A stretch of DNA of 64,000 nt, from positions 1,736,001-1,800,000 of the forward strand of contig OZ242304.1 of the NCBI GenBank assembly GCA_965207915.1, read 5' to 3'. The notes under the pieces are model-generated. The model was not told where the DNA came from. It was given only the letters and a program-made list of their open reading frames with translations, and made no database searches. Both the position numbers and the translations under genes were made by a program. This DNA comes from VXNJ01 sp009840625 (GTDB lineage: Bacteria; Chloroflexota; UBA11872; VXNJ01). Of this stretch, positions 17,037 to 26,971 are shown piece after piece (positions within the stretch are counted from its first letter, which is position 1; each line of letters opens with the position of its first letter).

Positions 17037-18197
17037 GTGACGATCGAACCCTTCCGGATCGACATCGCCGACGCAGTGTTGTCGGACCTGTGCGAGCGCC
17101 TGCGGCGCACCCGCTGGCCGGGCGAGCTCGAGGCGGTGGGCTGGGACCTGGGGACCCCGCAGGGTTACCTGCGCGAACTCTGCAACTACTGGCAAGACGA
17201 CTTCGACTGGCGCGCCCAGGAGCGGCGGCTCAACCAATACCCGCACTTCAAGGCCGAATTCGATGGGCTGAATATCCATTTCGTATACGTCCGCGGCAAG
17301 GGACCGAACCCAAGGCCGATGGTTCTAACGCACGGCTGGCCCAGCACCTTCGTCGAGCTCGAGAAGGTCATCGCCCCGCTTTCCGACCCAACTTCGTTCG
17401 GCGCCCCAGAGGGGGCCTCGTTCGATCTCGTCATACCCTCCATGCCCGGCTACGGTTTCTCCGACCAGCCCCGCCGGCGCGGCATGGACGTGGGCGGTAT
17501 CGCCGCGATCTGGCGCAAGCTGATGACCGATGTCCTTGGATACGAGCGGTTCCTGGCGCACGGCGGCGACTGGGGCGCGGGGATTTCGACCGCCCTGGGG
17601 CGGGATCACTCCGACGTCGTGGAGGGCATCCACCTGCACTTCATGGCCGCCGGTGGAGATTCGCCGGTGGTGGACGAGTCCACGCTTACCGCGGACGAAC
17701 GCGCCTACTTGGACGCGCGCGCCCAATGGCAGTGGGCGGAGGGTTCATACGGACACCAGCAGGGAACCAAGCCGCAGTCGCTGGGCTACGGATTGAACGA
17801 CTCTCCGGCCGGCTTGGCGGGCTGGATCATCGAAAAGTGGCGGGCCTGGAGCGATTGCGGCGGCGACGTCGAATCGCGTTTCGGCAAGGACGAATTGCTG
17901 ACCCACTTGACAATCTACTGGGCGACACAGACGATCGCGTCCTCGGTCCGCATCTACTTCGAACGAATCCAGGCACCGCAAGTCCTGCCGGTAGATCGGC
18001 CGATCGCGGTTCCGACCGCATTCGCGAGCTTCCCTGGGGAAATGATCCACCCTCCGCGCGAGTGGATTGCCCGCTTCTACAACCTGCAGCGTTTCACCGA
18101 AATGCCGCGCGGCGGGCACTTTGCCGCCTCCGAGGAGCCGGAATTGATTGCCGCCGACATCCGGGCCGCGTTTCATGGTGAGCAGGCGATAGCGTAA
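17037..18197 (+). CDS. Epoxide hydrolase with N-terminal EHN domain (copy 2)
   Basis: This 386-residue protein is a paralogue of the preceding gene, alike over its whole length. It keeps LRRTRWPGELE, WQDDFDWRAQERRLNQYP, LTHGWPSTFVELEKVI, the nucleophile Asp in HGGDWGAGIST and MPRGGHFAASEEPE. The GTG at 17037 is chosen over the GTG-type start at 17001 because AAGGA lies at good spacing and the product then begins like copy 1. The pair arose by tandem duplication. Differences in the cap region (about residues 200-235) may alter substrate choice, which is inference. Confidence 0.9.
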   Translation: MTIEPFRIDIADAVLSDLCERLRRTRWPGELEAVGWDLGTPQGYLRELCNYWQDDFDWRAQERRLNQYPHFKAEFDGLNIHFVYVRGKGPNPRPMVLTHGWPSTFVELEKVIAPLSDPTSFGAPEGASFDLVIPSMPGYGFSDQPRRRGMDVGGIAAIWRKLMTDVLGYERFLAHGGDWGAGISTALGRDHSDVVEGIHLHFMAAGGDSPVVDESTLTADERAYLDARAQWQWAEGSYGHQQGTKPQSLGYGLNDSPAGLAGWIIEKWRAWSDCGGDVESRFGKDELLTHLTIYWATQTIASSVRIYFERIQAPQVLPVDRPIAVPTAFASFPGEMIHPPREWIARFYNLQRFTEMPRGGHFAASEEPELIAADIRAAFHGEQAIA

Positions 18198-18229
18198 GCG
18201 TCCGGGGGCCAAGTCCCGGGACCAGGTTC

Positions 18230-19015
18230 CTAGCTGCTGCTAGTCGACTCCGAACTCGCCGGCGGGGCTTCGGTCCGCGCAAGGCCGGCCAGCAGGACGC
18301 CCAGCTCGTAGAGGGCGTACATCGGGATCGCCACCGCCATCTGCGTGAACGGGTCGGGCGTCGGGGTAATCACCGCCGCCAGGATCACGATGACCACGAT
18401 CGCATAACGCCTGAAGCCCTTGAGGCGCTGGGCCGAAACGATTCGGAACTTGGCCAGCAGAAATATCGCGAACGGAGTCTCGAACACCAGTCCGACCACC
18501 AGCAACATCCGGGCGACGAAGCTGACATAGGAATCGATGCTCAGCTCGGTATTGATGTCCTCGGGCGCGAATCCGGTCAGGAAGTTCAAGGTGAACCTGA
18601 GAATCACGAACCAGCAGAACATCACGCCGATGAAGAACATCGCCAGCATCGCCGGGATCGAGGCGTAGAAGATGCGTTTCTCGTTCGGATAAAGCCCGGG
18701 CGAGACGTAGGCCATGATCTGGTAGAGCACGACCGGGGATGCGATTCCGATCCCGCCCAGGACCGCGACCTTGAAGAATGAGAAGAAGGCCTCGGTGGGC
18801 TCGATCTGCTGCAGGTGCACATCCTGGCCCAGCGGGGACTGCAGGATGTCGAAGATGAAATCCTTGAACGGCCAGAAAGTCAGCGAACAGACCAGGATCG
18901 CCACCACCGAGATCGTCAGCCGCCAGCGGAACTCGACCAGGTGCTCACGAAGGGTCATCATCCCTTCGTCGCGCTGGTTCTGGGCGGACGGGTCGATCGG
19001 TTGCGAGGTAGCCAT
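18230..19015 (-). CDS. tatC: Sec-independent protein translocase TatC
   Basis: TatC is the receptor and core subunit of the twin-arginine translocase. The 261-residue protein has six hydrophobic helices and TatC hallmarks: LREHLVEFRWRL at the start of TM1, the EAFFSFFKVAV segment in the first periplasmic loop region and the VFETPFAIFLLAKF loop. The C-terminus is Ser-rich. tatA is not in the window. The start ATG overlaps the nusB stop (ATGA). A Tat-like twin-Arg signal occurs on the DUF3048 protein at 47.9 kb, a possible client. Confidence 0.95.
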   Translation of the reverse strand: MATSQPIDPSAQNQRDEGMMTLREHLVEFRWRLTISVVAILVCSLTFWPFKDFIFDILQSPLGQDVHLQQIEPTEAFFSFFKVAVLGGIGIASPVVLYQIMAYVSPGLYPNEKRIFYASIPAMLAMFFIGVMFCWFVILRFTLNFLTGFAPEDINTELSIDSYVSFVARMLLVVGLVFETPFAIFLLAKFRIVSAQRLKGFRRYAIVVIVILAAVITPTPDPFTQMAVAIPMYALYELGVLLAGLARTEAPPASSESTSSS

Positions 19016-19464
19016 CAGTTGTCCGGTTGCGGGGTCCTGCCGGCGGGAGCGTTACGCTCGGCAATTGTCCGCAACATCCCGTTGATGTAGCCGGACGCGG
19101 CCGGCGAGGCATAGAGCTTGGCCAATTCCACCGCCTCGTTGATCACCACCGCCGGCGGTGTCTGTCCCGAGATCAGTTCGGCCGCGGCCAGGCCCAGGAT
19201 CGAGAGCTCCACCGGCGATTCGTGCACGAGCTCCCACTCGGTCGCCTCGCTGATCTGCTGGTAGATCGAATCGGCATGATCGGCGTGGGTCGACAGCAGC
19301 GAGCGCGCGAACTCCAAGCCGGCGGAATTGAGCAGGTCCCCGCCGTCGACCCCGGCCAGGATTGCCAGCGGGTCTTCATCGGAGACGCTGGCCGCATAGA
19401 GGGCCTGGAACGCGCAGCGGCGCGCGTCGTAGCGTTCGTGGCGGTACCGCACCGGGCCCGCCAT
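19015..19464 (-). CDS. nusB: Transcription antitermination factor NusB
   Basis: NusB binds boxA RNA with NusE and supports antitermination of rRNA operons. The 149-residue all-helical protein shows family features: RRCAFQALYAAS near the N-terminus, then SPVELSILGLAAAELI and the C-terminal VINEAVELAKLYASPAASGYINGMLRTIA. The stop of accC upstream (19465) is adjacent to its ATG start, and its own stop overlaps tatC, so accC-nusB-tatC are translationally linked. Confidence 0.93.
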   Translation of the reverse strand: MAGPVRYRHERYDARRCAFQALYAASVSDEDPLAILAGVDGGDLLNSAGLEFARSLLSTHADHADSIYQQISEATEWELVHESPVELSILGLAAAELISGQTPPAVVINEAVELAKLYASPAASGYINGMLRTIAERNAPAGRTPQPDN

Positions 19465-20820
<1,356 letters not shown>

Positions 20821-20832
20821 CGCAAGCCGCCC

Positions 20833-21585
20833 TCACATTGCCAGCCCGCCGTCGACCACCAGGACCTGGCCGGTGATGTACGAAGCCTTCTCCGAGGCCA
20901 GGAACCTGACCGCGGCGGCGACCTCCGCCGGCTCGCCCAGGCGCCCGAGCGGGATCATCTCGCGGACGCGCTCCAGCAACTGCTCGCCGGCCGCGGCCGC
21001 CATGGGCGATTCGATGAACCCCGGGGCCACCGCGTTGACCGTGATCGAACGGGCCGCGACCTCGCGCGCCAGGGCGCGGGTGAAGCCGATCATGCCGGCC
21101 TTGGCGGCCGAGTAGTTGGCCTGGCCGGGGTTGCCGCTGATCCCGGCGACCGAGGAGATGTTGATGATCCGCCCCCAGCGTCCGCGCACCATCGGACGCA
21201 GGGCCGCGCGCGAAGTCCGGTACGCCGACGAAAGGTTCGTCTCCAGTACCGCCTGCCAGTCCTCTTCTTTCATTCGCGCTAGCAGGCCGTCGCGGGTTAT
21301 CCCGGCGTTGTTGACCAGTATCTGCACGCCGTGGCCGGCGGCGTTGATTTCCTTGAACAGATCACCGGCGCCGGATTCGGTGGACAGGTCGGACGCGAAT
21401 GCCTGCGCGCCGGCGCCCAGCGACTCGATTTCGGCGCAGAGTTCCGCGGCCGCCGCGGCGTTGGAGTTGTAGTGCACCAGAACCGTGGCGCCGGCGCCGC
21501 CCAGGGCGCGGGCGATCTCGGACCCGATCGCCCCCGAGGCGCCGGTTACGAGCGCGGTCTTGCCGGTAAGTTCTCGGTCATCCAT
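20833..21585 (-). CDS. fabG: 3-oxoacyl-ACP reductase
   Basis: FabG reduces 3-oxoacyl-ACP to 3-hydroxyacyl-ACP with NADPH. The 250-residue short-chain dehydrogenase has the TGASGAIGSEIA nucleotide-binding loop, NNAG, the catalytic Ser in INISSVAGISG and YSAAKAG with the Tyr/Lys pair, and ends in the expected GQVLVVDGGLAM. The ATG at 21585 gives a short overlap with the fabD stop; an ATG at 21597 would add four residues. It is co-transcribed with fabD and accC. Confidence 0.95.
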   Translation of the reverse strand: MDDRELTGKTALVTGASGAIGSEIARALGGAGATVLVHYNSNAAAAAELCAEIESLGAGAQAFASDLSTESGAGDLFKEINAAGHGVQILVNNAGITRDGLLARMKEEDWQAVLETNLSSAYRTSRAALRPMVRGRWGRIINISSVAGISGNPGQANYSAAKAGMIGFTRALAREVAARSITVNAVAPGFIESPMAAAAGEQLLERVREMIPLGRLGEPAEVAAAVRFLASEKASYITGQVLVVDGGLAM

Positions 21586-22582
21586 GAATGGTGCCATTTA
21601 GCGAATCGGCCAGCGAGCGCAGCTGTTCCGGCTCGCCGACCTGGATCCCTCTGGCGGAGGGAATGATACGGCGCAGCAGACCTGAGAGCACGTTGCCCGG
21701 CCCGACTTCAAAGAACGATGTTATCCCCTCCGAGGAGAGCAGTTGCACGGACCGGGACCACAGCACCGGGGCGACGACCTGGGCGCAGATCTCCTCGCGC
21801 ACTGAGGCCGCGTCCGAAATCAGGTCGCCGGAGACGTTCGAAACGACCGGAATCCGGGGGTCGCGGACCGGCAGATCTTTGATCAATTCAGCGAGCCGAC
21901 TTCGGGCCGGTTCCATGTACGGGGTATGGAAGGCTGCGCTCACCGGCAACTCGAGGGCCCGGCGGAATCCCCACTCGCGGGCTATGTCGGCCGCCTCCTT
22001 TAAGGCTTCGGGAGCCCCGGCGACGATGGTCTGACCGGGGGCATTGAGGTTGGCAACCCCCAGACGGAAACCCGGGCCACCGGCGTCGACCAGCTCGCAG
22101 AGGGCGTACGCCCCTTCGAGGTCGCCGCCGATGAGCGCCAGCATCCCGCCGGGATTGGCTTCGCCGGCCTCGGCCATCGCCCGGGCGCGTTCGGCAACGA
22201 CCTTGAAGGCGTCCCGGAGCTCCAGCGCTCCGGCAGCCGCCAGGGCCGGAATCTCGCCCACCGAGTGTCCGGCCAGGGCCCGCGGGGGATTGGGGACCGA
22301 CGCCACCGAAACCGGGGCTGACGGGTCCTGCGCACCGCTTTCCTCCAGCGCCGCCGCCAGCGTCGCCAGGCTGGTGGCCGCCAGGCAGGGCTGAAGGAAT
22401 TCGGTCCGGACCAGATCCCGGTCCGGCCCCTCGAAGCACAGCCGCGTAATCGGGAGCCCGGTCACCTCTTCGGCGAGGGCGAACACGGCCGCCGCGCTCG
22501 GCGAATCCGCGGCCAGGGCCCGACCCATCCCGACCTTCTGCGAGGCCTGACCGGGAAAGAGGAGTGCGTACGATGCTGGCAT
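21578..22582 (-). CDS. fabD: Malonyl-CoA:ACP transacylase
   Basis: FabD loads malonyl groups on ACP. The 334-residue protein begins ALLFPGQASQKVGMG, has the catalytic Ser in LAGHSVGEIPALAAAGAL near residue 110, and keeps the late His in SAAFHTPYME. The C-terminal FFEVGPGNVLSGLLRR motif is typical. Segment 85-105 (Ala/Pro-rich) is a small insertion relative to most FabD proteins. It overlaps fabG. Confidence 0.94.
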   Translation of the reverse strand: MPASYALLFPGQASQKVGMGRALAADSPSAAAVFALAEEVTGLPITRLCFEGPDRDLVRTEFLQPCLAATSLATLAAALEESGAQDPSAPVSVASVPNPPRALAGHSVGEIPALAAAGALELRDAFKVVAERARAMAEAGEANPGGMLALIGGDLEGAYALCELVDAGGPGFRLGVANLNAPGQTIVAGAPEALKEAADIAREWGFRRALELPVSAAFHTPYMEPARSRLAELIKDLPVRDPRIPVVSNVSGDLISDAASVREEICAQVVAPVLWSRSVQLLSSEGITSFFEVGPGNVLSGLLRRIIPSARGIQVGEPEQLRSLADSLNGTIHG

Positions 22583-22630
22583 CGGCGCGATGGGCCCTTT
22601 AGCGGGGCGCGCGACCCCGGAGGGCTGTAA

Positions 22631-22831
22631 CTAGCGGTACTTAAGGTTTGGGCGGTCGAGGCCGACGACGTCGGTTCCGCGGTAGTAGCCGCATGCCTGG
22701 CAGACCACGTGCGACGGGGCTAGCGCGCCGCAGTTCATGCACGGTTGCAGCTGCGGCACCTTGAGGGCGTGGTGGGCGCGGCGATTGCCGCGACGCCGAC
22801 GCGTGATCTTTTGCTTTGGCAGTGCGCCCAT
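22631..22831 (-). CDS. rpmF: Ribosomal protein bL32
   Basis: This 66-residue basic protein begins MGALPKQKITRRRRGNRRAH and has a four-cysteine zinc ribbon (CMNC and CQAC), the C+ form of L32. It directly follows the yceD stop (22832), as in many bacteria where yceD-rpmF precede fatty acid genes; here fabD comes next. Confidence 0.95.
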   Translation of the reverse strand: MGALPKQKITRRRRGNRRAHHALKVPQLQPCMNCGALAPSHVVCQACGYYRGTDVVGLDRPNLKYR

Positions 22832-23380
22832 CTATGCGTCCTCGGATGGCGGCTTCTCGGAGATGATCTCGGCCAGCAGGTTTTTGAACGGTGCCAGGCG
22901 CGGGTCGGTGGCGGCTGGGTCCGAAGGGGCCTTGAAGGCAGATTTTACTTGGCTATAGCGATCGCAGGAGCCCGCGCAGTCGGGAAACGGGTTGAGCGCA
23001 CCCAGGATCGTCTGCGCCACCAGGTCGGCCAGATCGATGTGCCCGTCTTCGGCGATCACGCCCGCGTCGGGATCGAAGGCAGCGGCATTGGGGTCAAGTT
23101 CAGGCCGGCCGGCCCGCAGGAACCTGCCCGATACATCCAGTGCCAGGCCGCGCGGAAGCAATTCCAGGCAGAGACGACACTCCTCGGCGACCTCCGCCTC
23201 CAGCGAACCGGCCACCAGGATTTCGGCCTCCGACCGGTAGGCCCGCACCTGGCCGCGCACCGGACCGGTCATCTCCGGCACAATGTCGCCGAGGACTACC
23301 TCGAAGCGGCGCTCAACATGCTCCCCGGCCCCGGCCCCGGCTAGCGGGTTCACGTCTACGGCGAGGGACGGGAGTGCCAC
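22832..23380 (-). CDS. yceD: YceD family (DUF177) protein
   Basis: This roughly 182-residue protein belongs to the YceD/DUF177 family, linked to 23S rRNA maturation in bacteria and plants. Cys-containing segments ECRLCLELL and the acidic HIDLADLVAQTILGALNPFPDC motif are typical of its C-terminal half. The reading frame continues upstream to 23935, but that part is antisense to gmk, so the GTG at 23380 is taken as start. Its place before rpmF supports the assignment. Divergent from gmk, with 60 bp between starts. Confidence 0.82.
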   Translation of the reverse strand: MALPSLAVDVNPLAGAGAGEHVERRFEVVLGDIVPEMTGPVRGQVRAYRSEAEILVAGSLEAEVAEECRLCLELLPRGLALDVSGRFLRAGRPELDPNAAAFDPDAGVIAEDGHIDLADLVAQTILGALNPFPDCAGSCDRYSQVKSAFKAPSDPAATDPRLAPFKNLLAEIISEKPPSEDA

Positions 23381-23440
23381 TGAATCTACGACCTGCAAAA
23401 TTGGGCGAAACGCCCTTATGTATAAGAAATCGGAGCGGGT

Positions 23441-24010
23441 TTGGCAATCCCGGCACAAGGACGATTGTTCGTCTTGACCGGATCTTCGGGTTCTGGCAAG
23501 GATGCGGTCATCGAAGGGCTGCTGGCGCGGATTCCCAATCTGCGGCGGGCGGTAACGGCAATCACGCGCGCTCCACGCCCCAACGAGCGCGAGGGGGTTA
23601 ATCATTACTTCATCAGCGACGCCGAATTCGACCGTTGGCTGGCCGAGGATCGGTTCCTGGAATGGGCCCGGGTATTCGGCCGCCGCTACGGGACGCCGCG
23701 GGCCGAAGTCGATCGCCTGCTGGGGGCCGGACACGACGTGATCCTGCGGATCGACCCGCAGGGCGCGGCGGCGGTGCGCGAGCAGATCCCCGCAGTCCCG
23801 GTGATATTCCTGCGCGCCGAAAACTCGGCCGAGCTGGAGCGCCGGCTGCGCGAAAGGGGCGAGGACGAGCAATCGCTGCGATCGCGCCAAGCCCAGCTTT
23901 CCGCCGACGATCAGTTCGGGCGCACTTGCCAGCATCAGGTGGTGAACCGGCGCGACCGGCTGGATCAGGCGGTTGCCGAAATCGCCGCGATCATCGGCGG
24001 CGCGTCTTGA
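23441..24010 (+). CDS. gmk: Guanylate kinase
   Basis: Gmk phosphorylates GMP to GDP. The 189-residue protein has the P-loop GSSGSGKDAV near residue 14, the GMP-binding TRAPRPNEREGVNHYFIS segment and the conserved EWARVFGRRYGTPR region. The start is TTG at 23441 with GGAGCGGG just upstream. Its stop overlaps the priA start (TTGA), so gmk and priA are translationally coupled. Confidence 0.93.
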   Translation: MAIPAQGRLFVLTGSSGSGKDAVIEGLLARIPNLRRAVTAITRAPRPNEREGVNHYFISDAEFDRWLAEDRFLEWARVFGRRYGTPRAEVDRLLGAGHDVILRIDPQGAAAVREQIPAVPVIFLRAENSAELERRLRERGEDEQSLRSRQAQLSADDQFGRTCQHQVVNRRDRLDQAVAEIAAIIGGAS

Positions 24011-26457
24011 GCGAAGACCGGGATTCTGCCCGACCGGAGGCGGTCCGCTACGCCGAGGTGGCGGTGCTGGGCTCGCCGATCCGCGGTTCGCAATTGTTCA
24101 GCTATCAGGCGCGCGCCCAGTTCGCCCGACAGATAGCCCCCGGACAGCTGGTGCTGGTCGAATTCGGACGCCGGGAGCTGCTCGGAGTGGTATTCGGGGT
24201 CAGCGAGGAGCCCCCGCCGCTGCGCACCAAGCCGGTCCTGGCCATCCTGGAACTGGCGCCGCTGGTGCCACAGCTGCAGCGGCACCTGGCGGCCTGGACG
24301 GCCGATCGATTCGCGACCCCGATCGGTTCGGTCCTGGAGGCGATGTTGCCGCCGCGGATTGGCAAGTACGTGAGCCACCGATTCGCCTCGGCCCCGGCGG
24401 CCGAAGCCGACGGGCTGAGCCGGCACCGCCGCTCGATCGTGGCCGCGCTGGAGGAGCTGCGGGTGGGCACCCGCGCCGAGATCACGGCCCAGGTCGGCCG
24501 GCCGGTTTCGGCCAACGCTCTAAACGAGCTGGTGGGTTTGGGGCGGTTGCGACGGTGGAGCCAGCTGGAGCTGCCGGAGACCGGCACCCCGGTGGCCGAG
24601 TTGACTATTCCGCCGGCCGAGGCCCTGGCCCGCATCCAGGACCTGGCCCGGGCGCCGGCGCAGCGCCGCCTGCTGTTGCGGCTGATCGCCGCCGGAGAAC
24701 CGGTGGCGGTGCGAGATCTGCTCGCAGCCGGCGGCTCGCGGGCGTCGCTGAAAAACCTGGCCCGGACCGGCTGGGTCGACCTGCGAAGGCGCTTCGCCCT
24801 GCCGGAGCTGGGCAAATACCCCGGCGAGGACATGGAGGACCTGGCCGCCCAGAACGCCCTGGAGGGATTCCTGGAGCGCCCCGGCTACGGTTCCCTGCTG
24901 CTGCAGGGCCGGCTGGCCGAACGCCTGCCCGCCTACCTGCGGGTGATCAACCGGATGCTTGCCGCCGATCGCCAGGTGCTGTTGCTGGCCCCCAGCCAGG
25001 CCGAGGCGGCGGCGCTGGGCCGGGCCCTTATCCCGGAGCTTTCCGGACGCTCGGTGGTTCTTTCCGATGCAACCACCCCCGGCCAGCGGGTGGGGTTGTG
25101 GCGGGCGTTGCGGGCCGGCGAGGTGGACGTGCTTATCGGTCACCCGCCGGCGGTCTGGGCCCCGCTTACGAACCTCGGGCTGGTGATTGTCGACCGCGAG
25201 GAAGACCGGCTTTACAAAGCGGCCCCGCTGCGCACCGTCAGCGCCGCCCAGGCCGCCCGGGAGCTGGCCCGGATCGCCGACATACCCATGGTCCTGGGGA
25301 CCGCCACGCCGCTGGTATCGACCTTCAACGAAGTCGAACACGAGACGATCCGTTTCGTCCTGCTGCGGTCGGCCCGCCTGTTGCGTCAGCTGCGGATGAA
25401 GGTCGGCCGCGGTTGGGGCAACGCCGCCGGATCCGGAGTGGCCCAGATCATCGACATGCGCTCGGCAACCCTGATGGGACCGGGCGGAATGATCTCCGAG
25501 GACCTCTGCGAGGCGCTGGAGACCGCGTTCTCCGCCGGGCAGCGCTCGGTCGTGCACGTTGCCACCCGCGGATCGGCCACCGCGACCGCCTGCCGCGAGT
25601 GCGGTTTTCGCTGCACCTGTCGCTATTGTTCGGCCTCGCTCTTCTGGCACGAGGACCGCGACGCCCTCGTCTGTCACATCTGCGGCGATTCCAGCCCGCC
25701 GCCCGAGGCCTGCCCGGAATGCGGCTCGCCGGCGCTGCGGACGTACGGCTACGGCACCCAATCGGTGGTGCGAGCGTTGCGCTCGCTGATGCCGCGGGCG
25801 CGAATCGACCGGATCGATTCGGACCTTAGCCCGCAGGCCTGCCAGCGCAACGCGCAACGGTTCTCGCGCGGGGTGGTCAACATCCTGGTCGGAACCACCC
25901 GCCTGCTGGCGTTCGCCGAATACCTGCGCGCCGATCTGCTGGGCGTCGTCCAGGCCGACTTCGGACTGAATTTCCCCGATTACCAGGCCCCCGAAAGGGT
26001 GTACCAGACGCTCTCGCGGCTGCGCGACGTGACCCTGGCCGACAACATCGAGGGAACGATGCTGCTGCAGGCCCGCGACAGCGAAAGCTACGTCCTGGAA
26101 GCGGTCCGCACCGGCAGCTACCTGAAGTTCTTCCGCACCGAAATCGAACTACGGCGGCGTTACCGGATGCCGCCGTTCCGCGAACTTACCCGGTTCGTGA
26201 TCGGCAACCGGCAACCCCAGCGGGCCGAATCCGAAGCGCTGGCGTTGAGCGAGCAGATCGAATCGAAACTGGTCGATTCGGACGGCGGCGATGACCCGCC
26301 CCAGATTTGGGGACCGGCCCAGTGCCAGGTGTGGCGACAGAGGGGAATCTTCCGCTGGCATATGATTGTGCTATCTGGACCGGGCCAATTACGCCCGGTT
26401 TTCGGCATCCCCCACGGTGGTTGGGTGGTGGATGTCGATCCGGTCGATTTCTATTAA
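24007..26457 (+). CDS. priA: Primosomal protein N' (PriA-like) lacking ATPase motifs
   Basis: PriA restarts stalled replication forks. This 816-residue protein has the N-terminal 3' DNA-binding domain (ILGSPIRGSQLFSYQ...GQLVLVEFGRRELLGVVFG) and the zinc-binding cysteines (CRECGFRCTCRYC, CHICG, CPECGS). It ends in the usual C-terminal region. The helicase core is degenerate: where GVTGSGKTEVY should stand there is LLLQGRLAERLPAYLR (near 24895-24945), and the Walker B/DEEH box reads VDREEDRLYK. Actinobacterial PriA proteins are known to lack these motifs. So it probably serves as a scaffold rather than a motor. The start TTG overlaps the gmk stop. Confidence 0.87.
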   Translation: MSEDRDSARPEAVRYAEVAVLGSPIRGSQLFSYQARAQFARQIAPGQLVLVEFGRRELLGVVFGVSEEPPPLRTKPVLAILELAPLVPQLQRHLAAWTADRFATPIGSVLEAMLPPRIGKYVSHRFASAPAAEADGLSRHRRSIVAALEELRVGTRAEITAQVGRPVSANALNELVGLGRLRRWSQLELPETGTPVAELTIPPAEALARIQDLARAPAQRRLLLRLIAAGEPVAVRDLLAAGGSRASLKNLARTGWVDLRRRFALPELGKYPGEDMEDLAAQNALEGFLERPGYGSLLLQGRLAERLPAYLRVINRMLAADRQVLLLAPSQAEAAALGRALIPELSGRSVVLSDATTPGQRVGLWRALRAGEVDVLIGHPPAVWAPLTNLGLVIVDREEDRLYKAAPLRTVSAAQAARELARIADIPMVLGTATPLVSTFNEVEHETIRFVLLRSARLLRQLRMKVGRGWGNAAGSGVAQIIDMRSATLMGPGGMISEDLCEALETAFSAGQRSVVHVATRGSATATACRECGFRCTCRYCSASLFWHEDRDALVCHICGDSSPPPEACPECGSPALRTYGYGTQSVVRALRSLMPRARIDRIDSDLSPQACQRNAQRFSRGVVNILVGTTRLLAFAEYLRADLLGVVQADFGLNFPDYQAPERVYQTLSRLRDVTLADNIEGTMLLQARDSESYVLEAVRTGSYLKFFRTEIELRRRYRMPPFRELTRFVIGNRQPQRAESEALALSEQIESKLVDSDGGDDPPQIWGPAQCQVWRQRGIFRWHMIVLSGPGQLRPVFGIPHGGWVVDVDPVDFY

Positions 26458-26467
26458 CGATTGCGTT

Positions 26468-26971
26468 ATGGCGGTATTGCCGATACTGCCGGCACAACAC
26501 CCAATGCTGGGACGCGTGGCCGCACGGGTCCCCAAAGTGGACGATTCTGTCCGGCGCCTGGCGAACGATATGCAAGAAACGATGCGATCGGCTTCCGGTG
26601 TGGGATTGGCCGCACCGCAGGTCGGTCGTCCGCTGCGCTTGATCGTGTGTCAGGAATCCGAGGACGCCGAAGTCCTCACCCTGGTGAACCCGCGCATCTC
26701 CAAGGCCAGCGGGTCCGAGGTGGCCGACGAGGCCTGCCTCTCGCTGCCGGGCTGGTTCGGTCCGGTCGAGCGCCATCTGAATATCCGGGTTAAGGCCCTC
26801 GACGAGCGGGGACGCGCCCGCTCGCTGGCGGCGGAGGGTTTCCTGGCACGGATCATCCAGCACGAGATCGACCACCTGGACGGGATCATGTTCACCGAGA
26901 GGATCGTCGAGGGCGGCGAACTGCAGTTCGCCGAAGCGGCGCCCGCCGAGGAAGCTGCCGCGCCGGCATGA
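26468..26971 (+). CDS. def: Peptide deformylase
   Basis: This 167-residue metalloenzyme removes the N-formyl group from new proteins. The three motifs are present: GVGLAAPQVG, EACLSLPG (usual EGCLSxP) and QHEIDHLDG. The C-terminus is an Ala/Glu-rich tail. The ATG at 26468 gives the normal length. Its stop overlaps the fmt start by four bases, so the formylation and deformylation enzymes are made together. Confidence 0.95.
   Translation: MAVLPILPAQHPMLGRVAARVPKVDDSVRRLANDMQETMRSASGVGLAAPQVGRPLRLIVCQESEDAEVLTLVNPRISKASGSEVADEACLSLPGWFGPVERHLNIRVKALDERGRARSLAAEGFLARIIQHEIDHLDGIMFTERIVEGGELQFAEAAPAEEAAAPA

Noticed and set aside
23381..23935. N-terminal extension of the yceD frame
   Set aside because: It is antisense to gmk; yceD homologues have the length given by the GTG at 23380.
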